Positions 8,401-15,399 of a stretch of DNA of 20,769 nucleotides are shown here, in pieces (the first letter of the stretch is position 1; the number at the start of each line of letters is the position of its first letter). Where the stretch lies: positions 1-20,769 of the forward strand of contig DAORDK010000059.1 in the NCBI GenBank assembly GCA_035345935.1. The letters run 5' to 3'. The notes beneath the pieces were generated by a model. That model saw only the letters and a program-made list of their open reading frames with translations, was not told the DNA's origin and did not search any database. The position numbers and the translations under genes are program-made. This stretch comes from SSSZ01 sp035345935 (GTDB lineage Bacteria; Pseudomonadota; Gammaproteobacteria; Burkholderiales; Rhodocyclaceae).

Positions 8401-10021
8401 CTGCCTTGACGATGGATTGCTCGCGACTGGCCCCGGGCCGACCGGCAGCCGGCGGCGCAATCGGATCCGTCAGTTGGGCGATACTGACCGCAGCGCCCGA
8501 AGTGGCGGGGAGGCTGCGAACGCCTTCGGAGCGGCGGCGGAATAGGCGGGCTTCCTTGGCTTCCGGAACGAAGAGGAGGTCCTGCTGCGCGACACTCTCC
8601 GATTTGCCGAGAAAAAGTAGCCCCGCCGGCAGAAGGGCGTAATGAAACAGCGACAGGATGCGCGCTTGCAATTGGGGCTGAAGATAGATCAGGACATTGC
8701 GGCAGCTGATGAGGTCGAGACGAAGGAATGGCGGATCGAGCACCAAGTCCTGCCGGGCGAAGATGACCATCTCGCGTATGGTCTTCGATATTTCGTAGCG
8801 ATCCGCGACGGGCCGGAAATAGCGCTGGACCACCTCCGACCCCAGGTCGCTGAGGAGCGATGCGTTATACACGCCACGACGCGCGACCTGCATGGCCTCC
8901 ATATCCACGTCGGTGGCAAAGATCTGAACCCGGTACTGGTCGAATCCGCCCCCCAGCAGTCGGTGAAGCTGGATGGCAATGCTATAGGCCTCTTCGCCGG
9001 TCGCGCAGCCGGGCACCCACACCCGAACTTCGTCGCCGGGCTCCTTGCGGCGCAGGAGCTTGCGTAATCCTTCCTCGAGAACCGCGAAGGACTCCCGGTC
9101 GCGGAAAAAGGAGGTGACCGAAATGAGGATGTCCCGCGCCAGATGGTCGAGCTCTTCCGGATGTTCCTCGACGAACTCGACATAGGCGTCGAGCGTGCTT
9201 TTGCGATTGGCGAAGAGGCGGCGCTCGACCCGACGCCAGAGGGTCGCTTCCTTGTAGCCGGAAAAATCAAGCTTGGTCCGAGTGCGCACTTTGGCCAGCA
9301 GGCGCTTGAGCGCGGACAGCGGCAATTCCTGGACATCGGCCGATGGGAGAACGGGGCGCGCCTCGGCGAGGCGCGCAAGTTCGTTGGCGATCTCCTCTGG
9401 GGTCTGGATCCAGTCCACGCATCCGGTATCGATAGCGGATTGGGGCATGCCGTCGTAACGCGCCGACCTGGGATCCTGGGCGAAGTTGAATCCGCCCCCC
9501 GCTTTGATCGCGCGCACGCCGCTGGAGCCATCCGATCCGGTTCCCGAAAGGATGATTCCGATGGCGTCTTCCTTTCTTTCTTCGGCGAGGGAGGAAAGAA
9601 AGAGATTGACCGAAGGTTTCGGGGAAATTTCCCGGGGGGATTCGATGAGCTGCAGGATGCCGTCGCGCAGGACGACATTCCGGTTGGGGGGTGTGATGTA
9701 GATGGTATCGGGAACCGGGGCCTGGCCATCCACCGCTTCGATGACCGGCAGCGCCGTTTCCCGGCCGAGCAGTTGGGGCAGCATGCTCTTGTAGGAAGAG
9801 GACAGGTGCTGGACCACCACATAGGACATGCCGGCCCCCTTGCGCAGATTGGAGACCAGGGAGGTGAGGGCTTCCAACCCCCCCGCGGAGGCGCCGATTC
9901 CGACCACGTAGTGGTGATGCGCCCCTCCCTTCTCCACGGGAGACGAAGCGGGATCCGCAACGGGAGCCGGGGCCGGAACCGCTACAGGAGCGTTTTTCTT
10001 ACTGGCCGAACGTCGGGGCAT
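5405..10021 (-). CDS. CheB-CheR-coiled coil-PAS-GGDEF-EAL fusion protein
   Basis: This is a 1538-residue, apparently cytoplasmic protein. Residues 1-34 are an Ala/Pro-rich leader. CheB methylesterase spans about 35-225, with catalytic S45 (GIGASAGG), H72 (VVQHLS) and D164 (SGTGSDG). CheR methyltransferase spans about 232-497, with SAM-binding GCATGEEAYS (338-347) and ISCRNVLIYL. A PAS-like stretch (about 545-645) precedes a coiled coil (about 664-748). PAS domains follow at about 750-850, 862-975 and 980-1100. GGDEF (about 1105-1270) reads GSDEF (1189-1193) with an inhibitory I-site R1180xxD1183. EAL (about 1285-1535) keeps EAL, NVS, EITE, DDFGTGYSS, KIDRSF and AEGVET. Family knowledge predicts methyl-group transfer and removal on glutamates plus c-di-GMP synthesis and/or breakdown. 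No receiver domain is fused to CheB. The ATG at 10021 has AGAGG 8 bp upstream. Substrates and signal are unknown. Confidence 0.93.
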   Translation of the reverse strand: MPRRSASKKNAPVAVPAPAPVADPASSPVEKGGAHHHYVVGIGASAGGLEALTSLVSNLRKGAGMSYVVVQHLSSSYKSMLPQLLGRETALPVIEAVDGQAPVPDTIYITPPNRNVVLRDGILQLIESPREISPKPSVNLFLSSLAEERKEDAIGIILSGTGSDGSSGVRAIKAGGGFNFAQDPRSARYDGMPQSAIDTGCVDWIQTPEEIANELARLAEARPVLPSADVQELPLSALKRLLAKVRTRTKLDFSGYKEATLWRRVERRLFANRKSTLDAYVEFVEEHPEELDHLARDILISVTSFFRDRESFAVLEEGLRKLLRRKEPGDEVRVWVPGCATGEEAYSIAIQLHRLLGGGFDQYRVQIFATDVDMEAMQVARRGVYNASLLSDLGSEVVQRYFRPVADRYEISKTIREMVIFARQDLVLDPPFLRLDLISCRNVLIYLQPQLQARILSLFHYALLPAGLLFLGKSESVAQQDLLFVPEAKEARLFRRRSEGVRSLPATSGAAVSIAQLTDPIAPPAAGRPGASREQSIVKAAAQIYVPPSVVVNADMQIQHVLGDASTYLQFPAGRVSLDLTTLLVRELKVEAQALLRSADQKRSSVEGRRRLPLRGKSGPMIRLHVHPLLVDGGDRLFLMAFVPSEDPLKASNSGEAHDAGQKQLEDELVATREHMQTLVEELETSNEEMQALNEEVQAANEELQATNEELEAANEELQSTNEELLTINEELQVKSTDLIKTNSDLESIQNNVGMPIIVLDAQLQINRFNAAAEVLFKMHRGILGQEIGNLFLPKGMPSFVGLIQEALDRRQPKEVHVSGDGHEYLLRITLIFGQDHQAVGAIVSLLEQTELLQATRLLNESESRLRSVMEHTPFLIAIKDVSGKYLYANAGYRDYFADGNKDFTGLADSQLMSRALAKRFRDEELMTLRRSELIEVEEIVDTRRGARWLHQVRFPLTDSAGEVYALCVQMTDITDKRRADEQLRLAARVISGAAEAVMITDAQQRIVTVNEAFTKITGYSATEALGQTPRMLRSDRHDADFYRAMWTQINSTGLWQGEIENRTKSGTLFTEWLTINAIRDEKGDICNYVAIFSDITSLREAHRNLEFQAMHDLVTHLPNRALFNDRVRRAVVRAQRHQHRFAILYIDLDNFKDINDSLGHEYGDNVLRSVAERLIHAVREQDSVARLGSDEFVVLVDELREGEIEPFVERCRLALDTPLSATGFSQRITASMGIAFYPSDGEDVGALLQSADAAMHRAKESGRNTYCYSSAEIRRAPAERLGLINGLRQALASDDELRLVYQPQHSLPDKCLIGLEALLRWNSPVFGEVPPSRFIPLAEESGLILPLTEWVFQAAMRQIKAWRAAGRLPPPVALNVSPLHIRGPGIGEALMRLLHYYDLSPKAVTVEITEGAMGSSPDIVASTLLQLKGMGVSSSLDDFGTGYSSLSRLSRLPLSTLKIDRSFIHGLDDPDNVNDLEIVRTVILMAHSLDMSAMAEGVETERQLAALAELGCDSVQGYLLGRPQEADAVIAVLPLGA
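7823..7969 (-). repeat. Seven tandem 21-bp (heptad) repeats encoding a NEEL coiled coil
   Basis: Residues 685-733 of the fusion protein are seven consecutive heptads of the form xxNEE[LMV][QEL], such as AANEELQ and STNEELL, with no break in phase. They form the core of the coiled coil linking the CheR region to the PAS domains. Comparable NEEL repeats are known from CheB-CheR-PAS sensor proteins. The DNA repeats are imperfect and could recombine to change length in steps of seven residues. Confidence 0.85.
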
Positions 10022-10057
10022 GGTTTAGGCCTCTTTGGAAGGTCGTCCATTCTAGCC

Positions 10058-10072
10058 GCCAAATGGCAGCCA
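10058..10072 (-). promoter_or_regulatory. Possible sigma-54 promoter of the CheB-CheR fusion gene
   Basis: On the minus strand TGGCTGCCATTTGGC has GG and GC separated by exactly 10 bp and matches 8 of the 11 defined consensus positions. The predicted start would be near 10046, 25 bp before the ATG. GG-N10-GC is common by chance in GC-rich DNA, so this is weak. A TAGAAT hexamer at 10049-10054 (minus strand) is an alternative -10 element, but without a -35. Confidence 0.25.
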
Positions 10073-10097
10073 CGAGGGGCGAGGACAGCGCCGGTTT

Positions 10098-10111
10098 GCC
10101 AGTTTACTGGC
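10098..10111. promoter_or_regulatory. 14-bp palindrome, possible operator
   Basis: GCCAGTTTACTGGC is a 6-bp inverted repeat around a 2-bp centre, placed about 77 bp before the fusion gene start. Its symmetry suits a dimeric DNA-binding protein; no known operator is recognised. Confidence 0.25.
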
Positions 10112-10134
10112 GGATGGACAGCGTGCGCGATGAG

Positions 10135-10158
10135 GGAGAGCAGCGTAGGAGAGCAGCG
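10135..10158. repeat. Short direct repeat
   Basis: GGAGAGCAGCG occurs at 10135-10145 and again at 10148-10158, a 13-bp period separated by 2 bp. It is visible directly; a role is not evident and the repeat may be chance slippage. Confidence 0.5.
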
Positions 10159-10465
10159 AGGAAAAAGTGCGCCGATCACGGGCAATAAATCCACGGGTGG
10201 CCCGATGTGCCTGACGACCCGGAGATGGACGGTTCCAAGGCTCGTCGAGCGGATCACGAGACTCATTCTCAAGCGGGATATGTTGTCCGGATGATAACTC
10301 GGGTCGCCTGGCGAGCTCAGAGTAGCCGCAATCGGGGTTTGCCCCGAAGCCGATGATCCGCGGTCCGTTCTTGGCAAATCGCCGAATTGGGGGCAAAGCT
10401 GTGCCCGGCGTGCGTCGAAACGCAGTTTGCGGTAGCCTTCCGCCTTCTCCCCCTACCGAATTTCC

Positions 10466-10471
10466 GAGGAG
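10466..10471 (+). promoter_or_regulatory. Ribosome-binding site fixing the GTG start of maeB
   Basis: GAGGAG sits 5 bp before GTG at 10477. The frame stays open further left, but only this start gives a normal family N-terminus (MEKDLRDAALEYHRLP) and a 759-residue product. Confidence 0.8.
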
Positions 10472-10476
10472 TTTTT

Positions 10477-12756
10477 GTGGAAAAGGATTTGCGCGACGCC
10501 GCGCTCGAGTACCATCGCCTGCCTACCCCCGGCAAGATTTCCATCCGTCCGACCAAGGGACTGACCAACCAGCGCGATCTGGCGCTCGCCTACTCGCCCG
10601 GAGTCGCTGCCGCTTGCGACGCCATCGTCGAGGATCCGGCGAGCGCGGCAGAACTGACCGCCCGCGCCAATCTGGTGGGGGTGGTCACCAACGGGACCGC
10701 CGTCCTCGGCCTGGGCAACATTGGTCCTCTGGCCGCCAAGCCGGTGATGGAGGGCAAGGGCTGTCTGTTCAAGAAATTTGCCGGGATTGATGTCTTCGAC
10801 ATCGAGCTGGCTGAGAACGACCCCGACAAGCTGATCGACATGATCGCCGCCCTGGAACCCACCCTGGGTGGAGTCAATCTGGAGGATATCAAGGCGCCGG
10901 AATGCTTCTACATCGAGAAGAAGCTCAAGGAGCGCATGAGCATTCCCGTTTTTCATGACGACCAGCACGGAACCGCCATTATTTCTGCGGCCGCCATGCT
11001 CAACGGCCTCAAGGTGATCGGCAAGGCCATCGGGGACATCAAAGTCGTTTGTTCCGGCGCCGGCGCCGCGGCGATCTCCTGTCTGGACCTCTGGTGCCAG
11101 CTAGGGGTGAAGCGCGAAAACGTCATGGTCTGCGACTCCAAGGGAGTCATCTACGTCGGTCGCGAGGCCAATATGGAGGCCAACAAGGCCCGTTACGCCC
11201 GGGAAACGTCTGCCCGTACCCTGGGTGACGCCATAGTCGGCGCCGATGTCTTTCTCGGGCTGTCTACGGCCGGGGTGCTCAAACAGGAAATGGTCGCCGC
11301 CATGGCACCCGACCCCATGGTCTTTGCACTGGCCAACCCCATACCGGAAATCATGCCCGAGCTCGCCCGGGCGGCGCGCCCGGATGCCCTGATCGCCACC
11401 GGGCGTTCCGACTACACCAATCAGGTCAATAACGTCCTCTGTTTTCCCTTCATCTTTCGTGGCGCCCTCGATGTGGGTGCCACCCGTATCACCGAGGAGA
11501 TGAAGATGGCCAGCGTGCGCGCCATCGCCGAACTGGCCGAGGCCGAAGTCTGCGATGAGGTCGCCATGGCCTACCCGGGCGAGCAGTTGGCCTTCGGTCG
11601 CGACTACCTGATCCCGAAGCCGTTTGACCCCCGGCTCATCGTCAAGATTGCCCCGGCGGTGGCCCAGGCTGCCATGGATTCCGGAGTGGCCACCCGGCCT
11701 ATCGCCGATTTCGATGCCTACCGGGCCAAGCTCTCGGAATTCGTCTATCACACCGGTGCCGGCATGCGCGTGATTTTCAGCGCCGCGCGCATGGCCCGAG
11801 GCAAGCGCATTGTCTATGCCGAGGGCGAAGATGAGCGGGTCCTGCGGGCCGCCCAGATCGTCATCGAGGAAAACATGGCAAGGCCTATCCTCATCGGCCG
11901 TCCGCCGGTCATCGAGCGCCGCCTCGAGAAGGCCCAGCTACGCATCAAGCCAGGCGTGGATTTCGACGTGGTGAATCCGGATTCCGACGAACGCTATCGG
12001 GAATGCTGGAGCGCCTACCATCAACTGCTCGCCCGCCGCGGCATCACTCCCGCCATCGCGAAAAAGGCCTTACGACGGAATACCACGGTCATCGGCGCCA
12101 TGCTTCTGCGCCTTGGCCACGCCGACGGCCTGATCTGCGGTGTCGACGGGCAGTACGGGGAGCACCTCAAAGTTGTCGATGAAGTGATCGGCAGGCGCAG
12201 CGGCGTGAGCATCCTTGCTGCGATGAATTACCTCATGCTTCCCGGTCGCTCGCTCTTCATCTGCGACACCCATGTCAACGAGTGCCCCACCGCCGAAGAA
12301 ATCGCGGAAATTGCCCTCTTGGGAGTGGAACAGGTCAAACGCTTCGGGATTCACCCGAAAATCGCCCTCATGTCCCATTCGAACTACGGTTCGGGCAGTT
12401 CTCTTTCCGCCCAGAAGATGAGCCGCGCCACCGTGCTCATTGCGGAGAGGGTAAAAGGCGACATCGAGGTCGATGGCGAAATGCACGGCGACTCGGCTCT
12501 TTCTGAAGAGATCCGGGCAGTGGCCAATCCAGCCTCGCCGATGAAAGGCGAGGCCAATCTTCTGGTGATGCCCAATATCGATGCGGCCAACATTGCCTAC
12601 AACCTGCTCAAGATGACCGGCGGCGAGGGGGTCACCATCGGCCCCATCCTGCTTGGCGCCGCCCGACCGGTGCATGTGATGACCTCGACTTCGACGGTGC
12701 GTCGGCTGGTCAATATGACCGCTTTGGCGGTGGTTGAGGCGCTGGAGCATTCGTGA
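10477..12756 (+). CDS. maeB: NADP-dependent malic enzyme (oxaloacetate-decarboxylating), MaeB type
   Basis: This 759-residue enzyme decarboxylates malate to pyruvate with reduction of NADP+. It has the same length as E. coli MaeB. The N-terminal malic domain carries Y39 in LAYSPGV, K94 in EGKGCLFKKF, and metal ligands E136/D137 (NLEDIKAP) and D162 (FHDDQHGTA, 159-167). The Rossmann nucleotide-binding domain has SGAGAAA from S193. From about 430 to the end is a phosphotransacetylase-like domain, typical of the MaeB class; in studied members it binds acetyl-CoA for allosteric control and is not catalytic. The enzyme links C4 acids to pyruvate and NADPH, which suits growth on propionate through the pcc-mcm operon at the right of the window. 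The gene appears monocistronic, with its own leader and a downstream hairpin. NADP rather than NAD preference is by family, not read from residues. Confidence 0.95.
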   Translation: MEKDLRDAALEYHRLPTPGKISIRPTKGLTNQRDLALAYSPGVAAACDAIVEDPASAAELTARANLVGVVTNGTAVLGLGNIGPLAAKPVMEGKGCLFKKFAGIDVFDIELAENDPDKLIDMIAALEPTLGGVNLEDIKAPECFYIEKKLKERMSIPVFHDDQHGTAIISAAAMLNGLKVIGKAIGDIKVVCSGAGAAAISCLDLWCQLGVKRENVMVCDSKGVIYVGREANMEANKARYARETSARTLGDAIVGADVFLGLSTAGVLKQEMVAAMAPDPMVFALANPIPEIMPELARAARPDALIATGRSDYTNQVNNVLCFPFIFRGALDVGATRITEEMKMASVRAIAELAEAEVCDEVAMAYPGEQLAFGRDYLIPKPFDPRLIVKIAPAVAQAAMDSGVATRPIADFDAYRAKLSEFVYHTGAGMRVIFSAARMARGKRIVYAEGEDERVLRAAQIVIEENMARPILIGRPPVIERRLEKAQLRIKPGVDFDVVNPDSDERYRECWSAYHQLLARRGITPAIAKKALRRNTTVIGAMLLRLGHADGLICGVDGQYGEHLKVVDEVIGRRSGVSILAAMNYLMLPGRSLFICDTHVNECPTAEEIAEIALLGVEQVKRFGIHPKIALMSHSNYGSGSSLSAQKMSRATVLIAERVKGDIEVDGEMHGDSALSEEIRAVANPASPMKGEANLLVMPNIDAANIAYNLLKMTGGEGVTIGPILLGAARPVHVMTSTSTVRRLVNMTALAVVEALEHS

Positions 12757-12760
12757 CCGC

Positions 12761-12787
12761 CGGAGCCTCCCAATTGGGAGGGCTCCG
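12761..12787 (+). terminator. Hairpin after maeB, probable weak or attenuating terminator
   Basis: CGGAGCC pairs with GGCTCCG, continued by TCCC/GGGA around an AATT loop with one bulged G, giving 11 bp of mostly G-C pairs. It begins 4 bp after the maeB stop. No T-tract follows, so it may stabilise the mRNA end or act with Rho rather than terminate alone. Confidence 0.45.
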
Positions 12788-12827
12788 TGCTCTAATGGCA
12801 AGATAAGCACAATATCCGGAGACCATC

Positions 12828-13760
12828 ATGCCCGATACCAAATTCCGCCTCGTCACCCGCAGCGATTTCGACGGACTGGTCTGCGCCGTCCTGTTGAAGG
12901 AACTCGATCTCATCGACGACATCAAGTTCGTCCATCCCAAGGACATGCAGGACGGCAAGGTCCCCATCGGCGATCGGGACATCACCACCAATCTGCCCTA
13001 CGTTGCCGGAGCCCATCTGGCTTTCGACCATCATCTCTCCGAGACGGTCCGCAATACCGGGGAGCGCAGCAACCACATCATCGACGCCAATGCGCCGTCG
13101 GCGGCACGGGTGGTCTACGACTACTACGGCGGAAAGAAGACCTTTCCGCGGATCGCAGACGCCATGATGGAGGCGGTGGACAAGGCTGATTCGGCCCAAT
13201 TCACCCGCGACGAAATCCTCGATCCCCAGGGCTGGGTGCTACTCAATTACCTCATGGACGCGCGCACCGGCCTGGGCCGCTTCCGCGATTTCCGCATCAG
13301 CAACTATGCCTTGATGATGGACCTGATCTCCTACTGTCGCGATCACGATATCGACGACATTCTGGCCTTACCCGATGTGCGGGAGAGAGTCGACCTCTAC
13401 CTCGAGCACGCCGAAAAGGCCAAGGAACAGATCCAGCGGTGCACCACCGTGCGCGGCAATCTCGCCATCCTCGATCTGCGCCGTGAGGAAACGCTTTGGG
13501 CGACCAATCGCTTCATGGTTTATGCCCTCTTCCCGCAATGCAATATCTCGATCCATGTCCTTTGGGGGTTGCAGCAGCAGAACACCGTTTTCGCCACCGG
13601 CAAGTCGATCCTCGACCGCTCCAGCCGCACGAATGTCGGCGAATTGATGCTTCAGTATGGCGGTGGCGGCCACCAGGCGGCCGGGACCTGCCAAGTCGAT
13701 AACGACAAGGCTGAGGCCGTGCTGCAGGAACTGACGGCTCGCATCAACGCTGACGGCTGA
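12828..13760 (+). CDS. DHH/DHHA1-family phosphoesterase
   Basis: This 310-residue, soluble protein has the DHH fold: motif I SDFDG (D13, D15), motif II with D51 in DRDIT, the name-giving DHH at 67-69 (AFDHH), and motif IV VDKAD (D118). These residues bind two metal ions, usually Mn2+. The C-terminal DHHA1 substrate-binding part ends in GGGGHQAAG (278-286). Relatives include NrnA oligoribonuclease, c-di-AMP phosphodiesterases, RecJ and exopolyphosphatase-like proteins. All catalytic motifs are present, so an active phosphodiesterase or phosphatase is likely, but the substrate cannot be told from the sequence. GGAGA lies 5 bp before the ATG at 12828. It sits 71 bp after maeB and before the unknown 514-residue protein on the same strand, with which it may be co-transcribed. 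Confidence 0.88.
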   Translation: MPDTKFRLVTRSDFDGLVCAVLLKELDLIDDIKFVHPKDMQDGKVPIGDRDITTNLPYVAGAHLAFDHHLSETVRNTGERSNHIIDANAPSAARVVYDYYGGKKTFPRIADAMMEAVDKADSAQFTRDEILDPQGWVLLNYLMDARTGLGRFRDFRISNYALMMDLISYCRDHDIDDILALPDVRERVDLYLEHAEKAKEQIQRCTTVRGNLAILDLRREETLWATNRFMVYALFPQCNISIHVLWGLQQQNTVFATGKSILDRSSRTNVGELMLQYGGGGHQAAGTCQVDNDKAEAVLQELTARINADG

Positions 13761-13768
13761 GATTCCAG

Positions 13769-13787
13769 CAGGCGCTGCCGGCGCCTG
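13769..13787 (+). repeat. Inverted repeat after the phosphoesterase gene
   Basis: CAGGCGC and GCGCCTG form a 7-bp stem with a TGCCG loop, 8 bp after the stop. No T-run follows closely, so it is a doubtful terminator; it may be a processing or stability hairpin between the two genes. Confidence 0.35.
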
Positions 13788-13854
13788 AAGCGGCGCTTGT
13801 GCTGCTTTGGCGCTTGCGCGACACTTACGGCGATCTGGCTAACCGGAATTGCAC

Positions 13855-15399
13855 ATGGCACGCCTCCCACTTCCGCCACCGGTTTCGGCACCGGCGCTAT
13901 TGTTTTCCGATGCTGCCGGCGCCCGCGATTGGATTGCCGGGCAACCCCTGGCGAATTCCGAGCAACTCACCGACCTGCTCGGCCAAATTCGCGCAGTCGA
14001 CGCCTCCACCCTCCCTCTCAGCGATCGCTATCATGTCCTGGCAGTGCTGCGCGGGGCGGTGGTGCGCTCCCAGGCCGGGTTGGAGTCGCGCTATGCCCAC
14101 AAGGCCCTGCCGCCGAACGCTGATGCGGCGGAAGCGTTCATGCTCTCCCGGGATCTGTGGCGGGCGCTCTCGCTTGCCTTTCTCCGCATGGTTCCGGGTC
14201 TGTCTCCGGCCAAGGCGACGGTTCCGCTGCACCGAGCCGCGGTGACCCTGCGACAGGAACACTTTGCCCACGTTCTTGCCGGCTACGACACCCCGGTTGT
14301 CCTCAATAAGCTGCTCTACGACGTGCTCGCTCTCGCGGAGGAGTTCGGGATTCTGCGCACGCCCGTCGCCGATCCCGATCTGGATTATCTCGGCGAGGCC
14401 CCCCTGGCCGGCTTGATCGCTTGGGCTTGGTCACTGGCGGCAGTCGATCCCTATAGCCTCAGTTTGAGCCAGCTGACCGTTGCCAGTCGGGCTTTCTCGC
14501 GCTGGAAGGACCTGGCGGTGTTTCAGGGCCAGCCTGACGACGATGCCCGCTCGCGAAGCGTCTCCCTGGCCCGATTGCTTCCCGGGGTGCAGCTCACCGA
14601 AGGGGGGCCCGGCTGGATAGACATGCGTGGCGTGGTGCGAAAGATCAGGCGTCGGATTGAATCGCTGGAAGCCGGTGAAAGTCCGGAATCTCTCAAGCTG
14701 GGTCGGGATTTGAGCGCACCGGCATGTATCGACCTCCTGCGCCGGCTAGACCTTGCGCTCAAGAATACCGGTGGGGCGAAACCCGCCGAGTCCCATCCGG
14801 TCGCTTTGTCGTTTGGTGCCGAAGCGGCCTATATTGCCATCGAACGCCGCCCGCTCAATCCCAGCGGGATGGATTCCCGAAGTTCTGCGATGAATCACGA
14901 GCGGATGGCGATCTTCGGCTTCGACAACGTCGCCAACATGACCAGCGCCGTCATGCGGGTCGACGTGCCGAGCGAAACATGGCAACTGGCAGGGGAACGG
15001 GTCATTCGCCTTCCCGGAGGAGCCAGCCGACACTTGGCGCCCTGCTTGGTCGCCCTGGCGGACGAGAATCCGGCGGGGGCTCAGCTGGGCGTGCTTCAGA
15101 GCCTCAAACTCACGGAAGACGGTTGTCTCTCCGGAGCGATCCGCTGGTTTCCCGAGGCCCCCCTCGCCGCACGGCTCAGGCGGGCTGGGCCGGTTCTGGC
15201 CAAGACCCCGCGGGTACCGGCCTTCGTCCTCTCGGATGAGAAGGGGGGCAAGTCGTTTTTCCTTATCGTTTCCCCGACTGCAGGGGTGCGCAGCGATACG
15301 GCGATCGCACTGGACGATTCCCCGGTCGAACACGTCCTGGTGGGCGACGTGGTCGAACGGGGGAGCGATTTCGTTCGCTTTGCCTGCCGGCGGAATTGA
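13855..15399 (+). CDS. Protein of unknown function, 514 residues
   Basis: I do not recognise this protein. It shows no signal peptide, no clear membrane segment and no catalytic motif. The N-terminal two-thirds (about 1-330) looks mainly alpha-helical with many Leu/Ala/Arg. The C-terminal third (about 370-510) looks beta-rich and contains GVLQSLKLTEDGCLSGAIRW, a layout that recalls beta-barrel modules of the PilZ kind. The PilZ c-di-GMP signature (RxxxR then DxSxxG) was not seen, so this is only a suggestion. The ATG at 13855 is preferred over the in-frame TTG at 13849; the ribosome-binding site is poor for both. It follows the DHH phosphoesterase by 94 bp. Its stop codon TGA is immediately followed by the reverse-strand stop of pccA. 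Codon use looks like the neighbours, so there is no sign of recent transfer. Confidence 0.8.
   Translation: MARLPLPPPVSAPALLFSDAAGARDWIAGQPLANSEQLTDLLGQIRAVDASTLPLSDRYHVLAVLRGAVVRSQAGLESRYAHKALPPNADAAEAFMLSRDLWRALSLAFLRMVPGLSPAKATVPLHRAAVTLRQEHFAHVLAGYDTPVVLNKLLYDVLALAEEFGILRTPVADPDLDYLGEAPLAGLIAWAWSLAAVDPYSLSLSQLTVASRAFSRWKDLAVFQGQPDDDARSRSVSLARLLPGVQLTEGGPGWIDMRGVVRKIRRRIESLEAGESPESLKLGRDLSAPACIDLLRRLDLALKNTGGAKPAESHPVALSFGAEAAYIAIERRPLNPSGMDSRSSAMNHERMAIFGFDNVANMTSAVMRVDVPSETWQLAGERVIRLPGGASRHLAPCLVALADENPAGAQLGVLQSLKLTEDGCLSGAIRWFPEAPLAARLRRAGPVLAKTPRVPAFVLSDEKGGKSFFLIVSPTAGVRSDTAIALDDSPVEHVLVGDVVERGSDFVRFACRRN

Larger units (their letters stand above)
10022..10476. other. 455-bp divergent intergenic region with small repeats, no convincing gene
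   Basis: This gap must hold the promoters of the CheB-CheR fusion (leftward) and maeB (rightward). Open frames crossing it (for example 10052-10396, - strand) are rich in Arg/Pro/Ser, lack a good ribosome-binding site and resemble no family I know. Visible elements are a GG-N10-GC site upstream of the fusion gene, a 14-bp palindrome, an 11-bp direct repeat and a small hairpin with a CGAA loop (10412-10425) in the maeB leader. No clear sigma-70 promoter was found on either strand. Confidence 0.6.

Noticed and set aside
8689..9960. 423-codon frame on the - strand in another phase of the CheB-CheR region
   Set aside because: The real phase carries the CheB and CheR catalytic motifs; this one is Arg/Ser/Pro-rich with no motif.
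10052..10396. Possible small protein (114 codons, - strand) in the divergent gap, and the overlapping 9982-10377 frame
   Set aside because: No good ribosome-binding site, atypical composition and no recognisable family; may be chance.
12795..12809. TGGCAAGATAAGCAC before the DHH gene, similar to a sigma-54 element
   Set aside because: The -12 GC is displaced by two bases; sigma-54 promoters do not tolerate that spacing.
13797..14245. Two + strand frames overlapping the start of the unknown 514-residue gene
   Set aside because: They overlap the longer frame in other phases, are Arg/Cys/Pro-rich and end without domain features.
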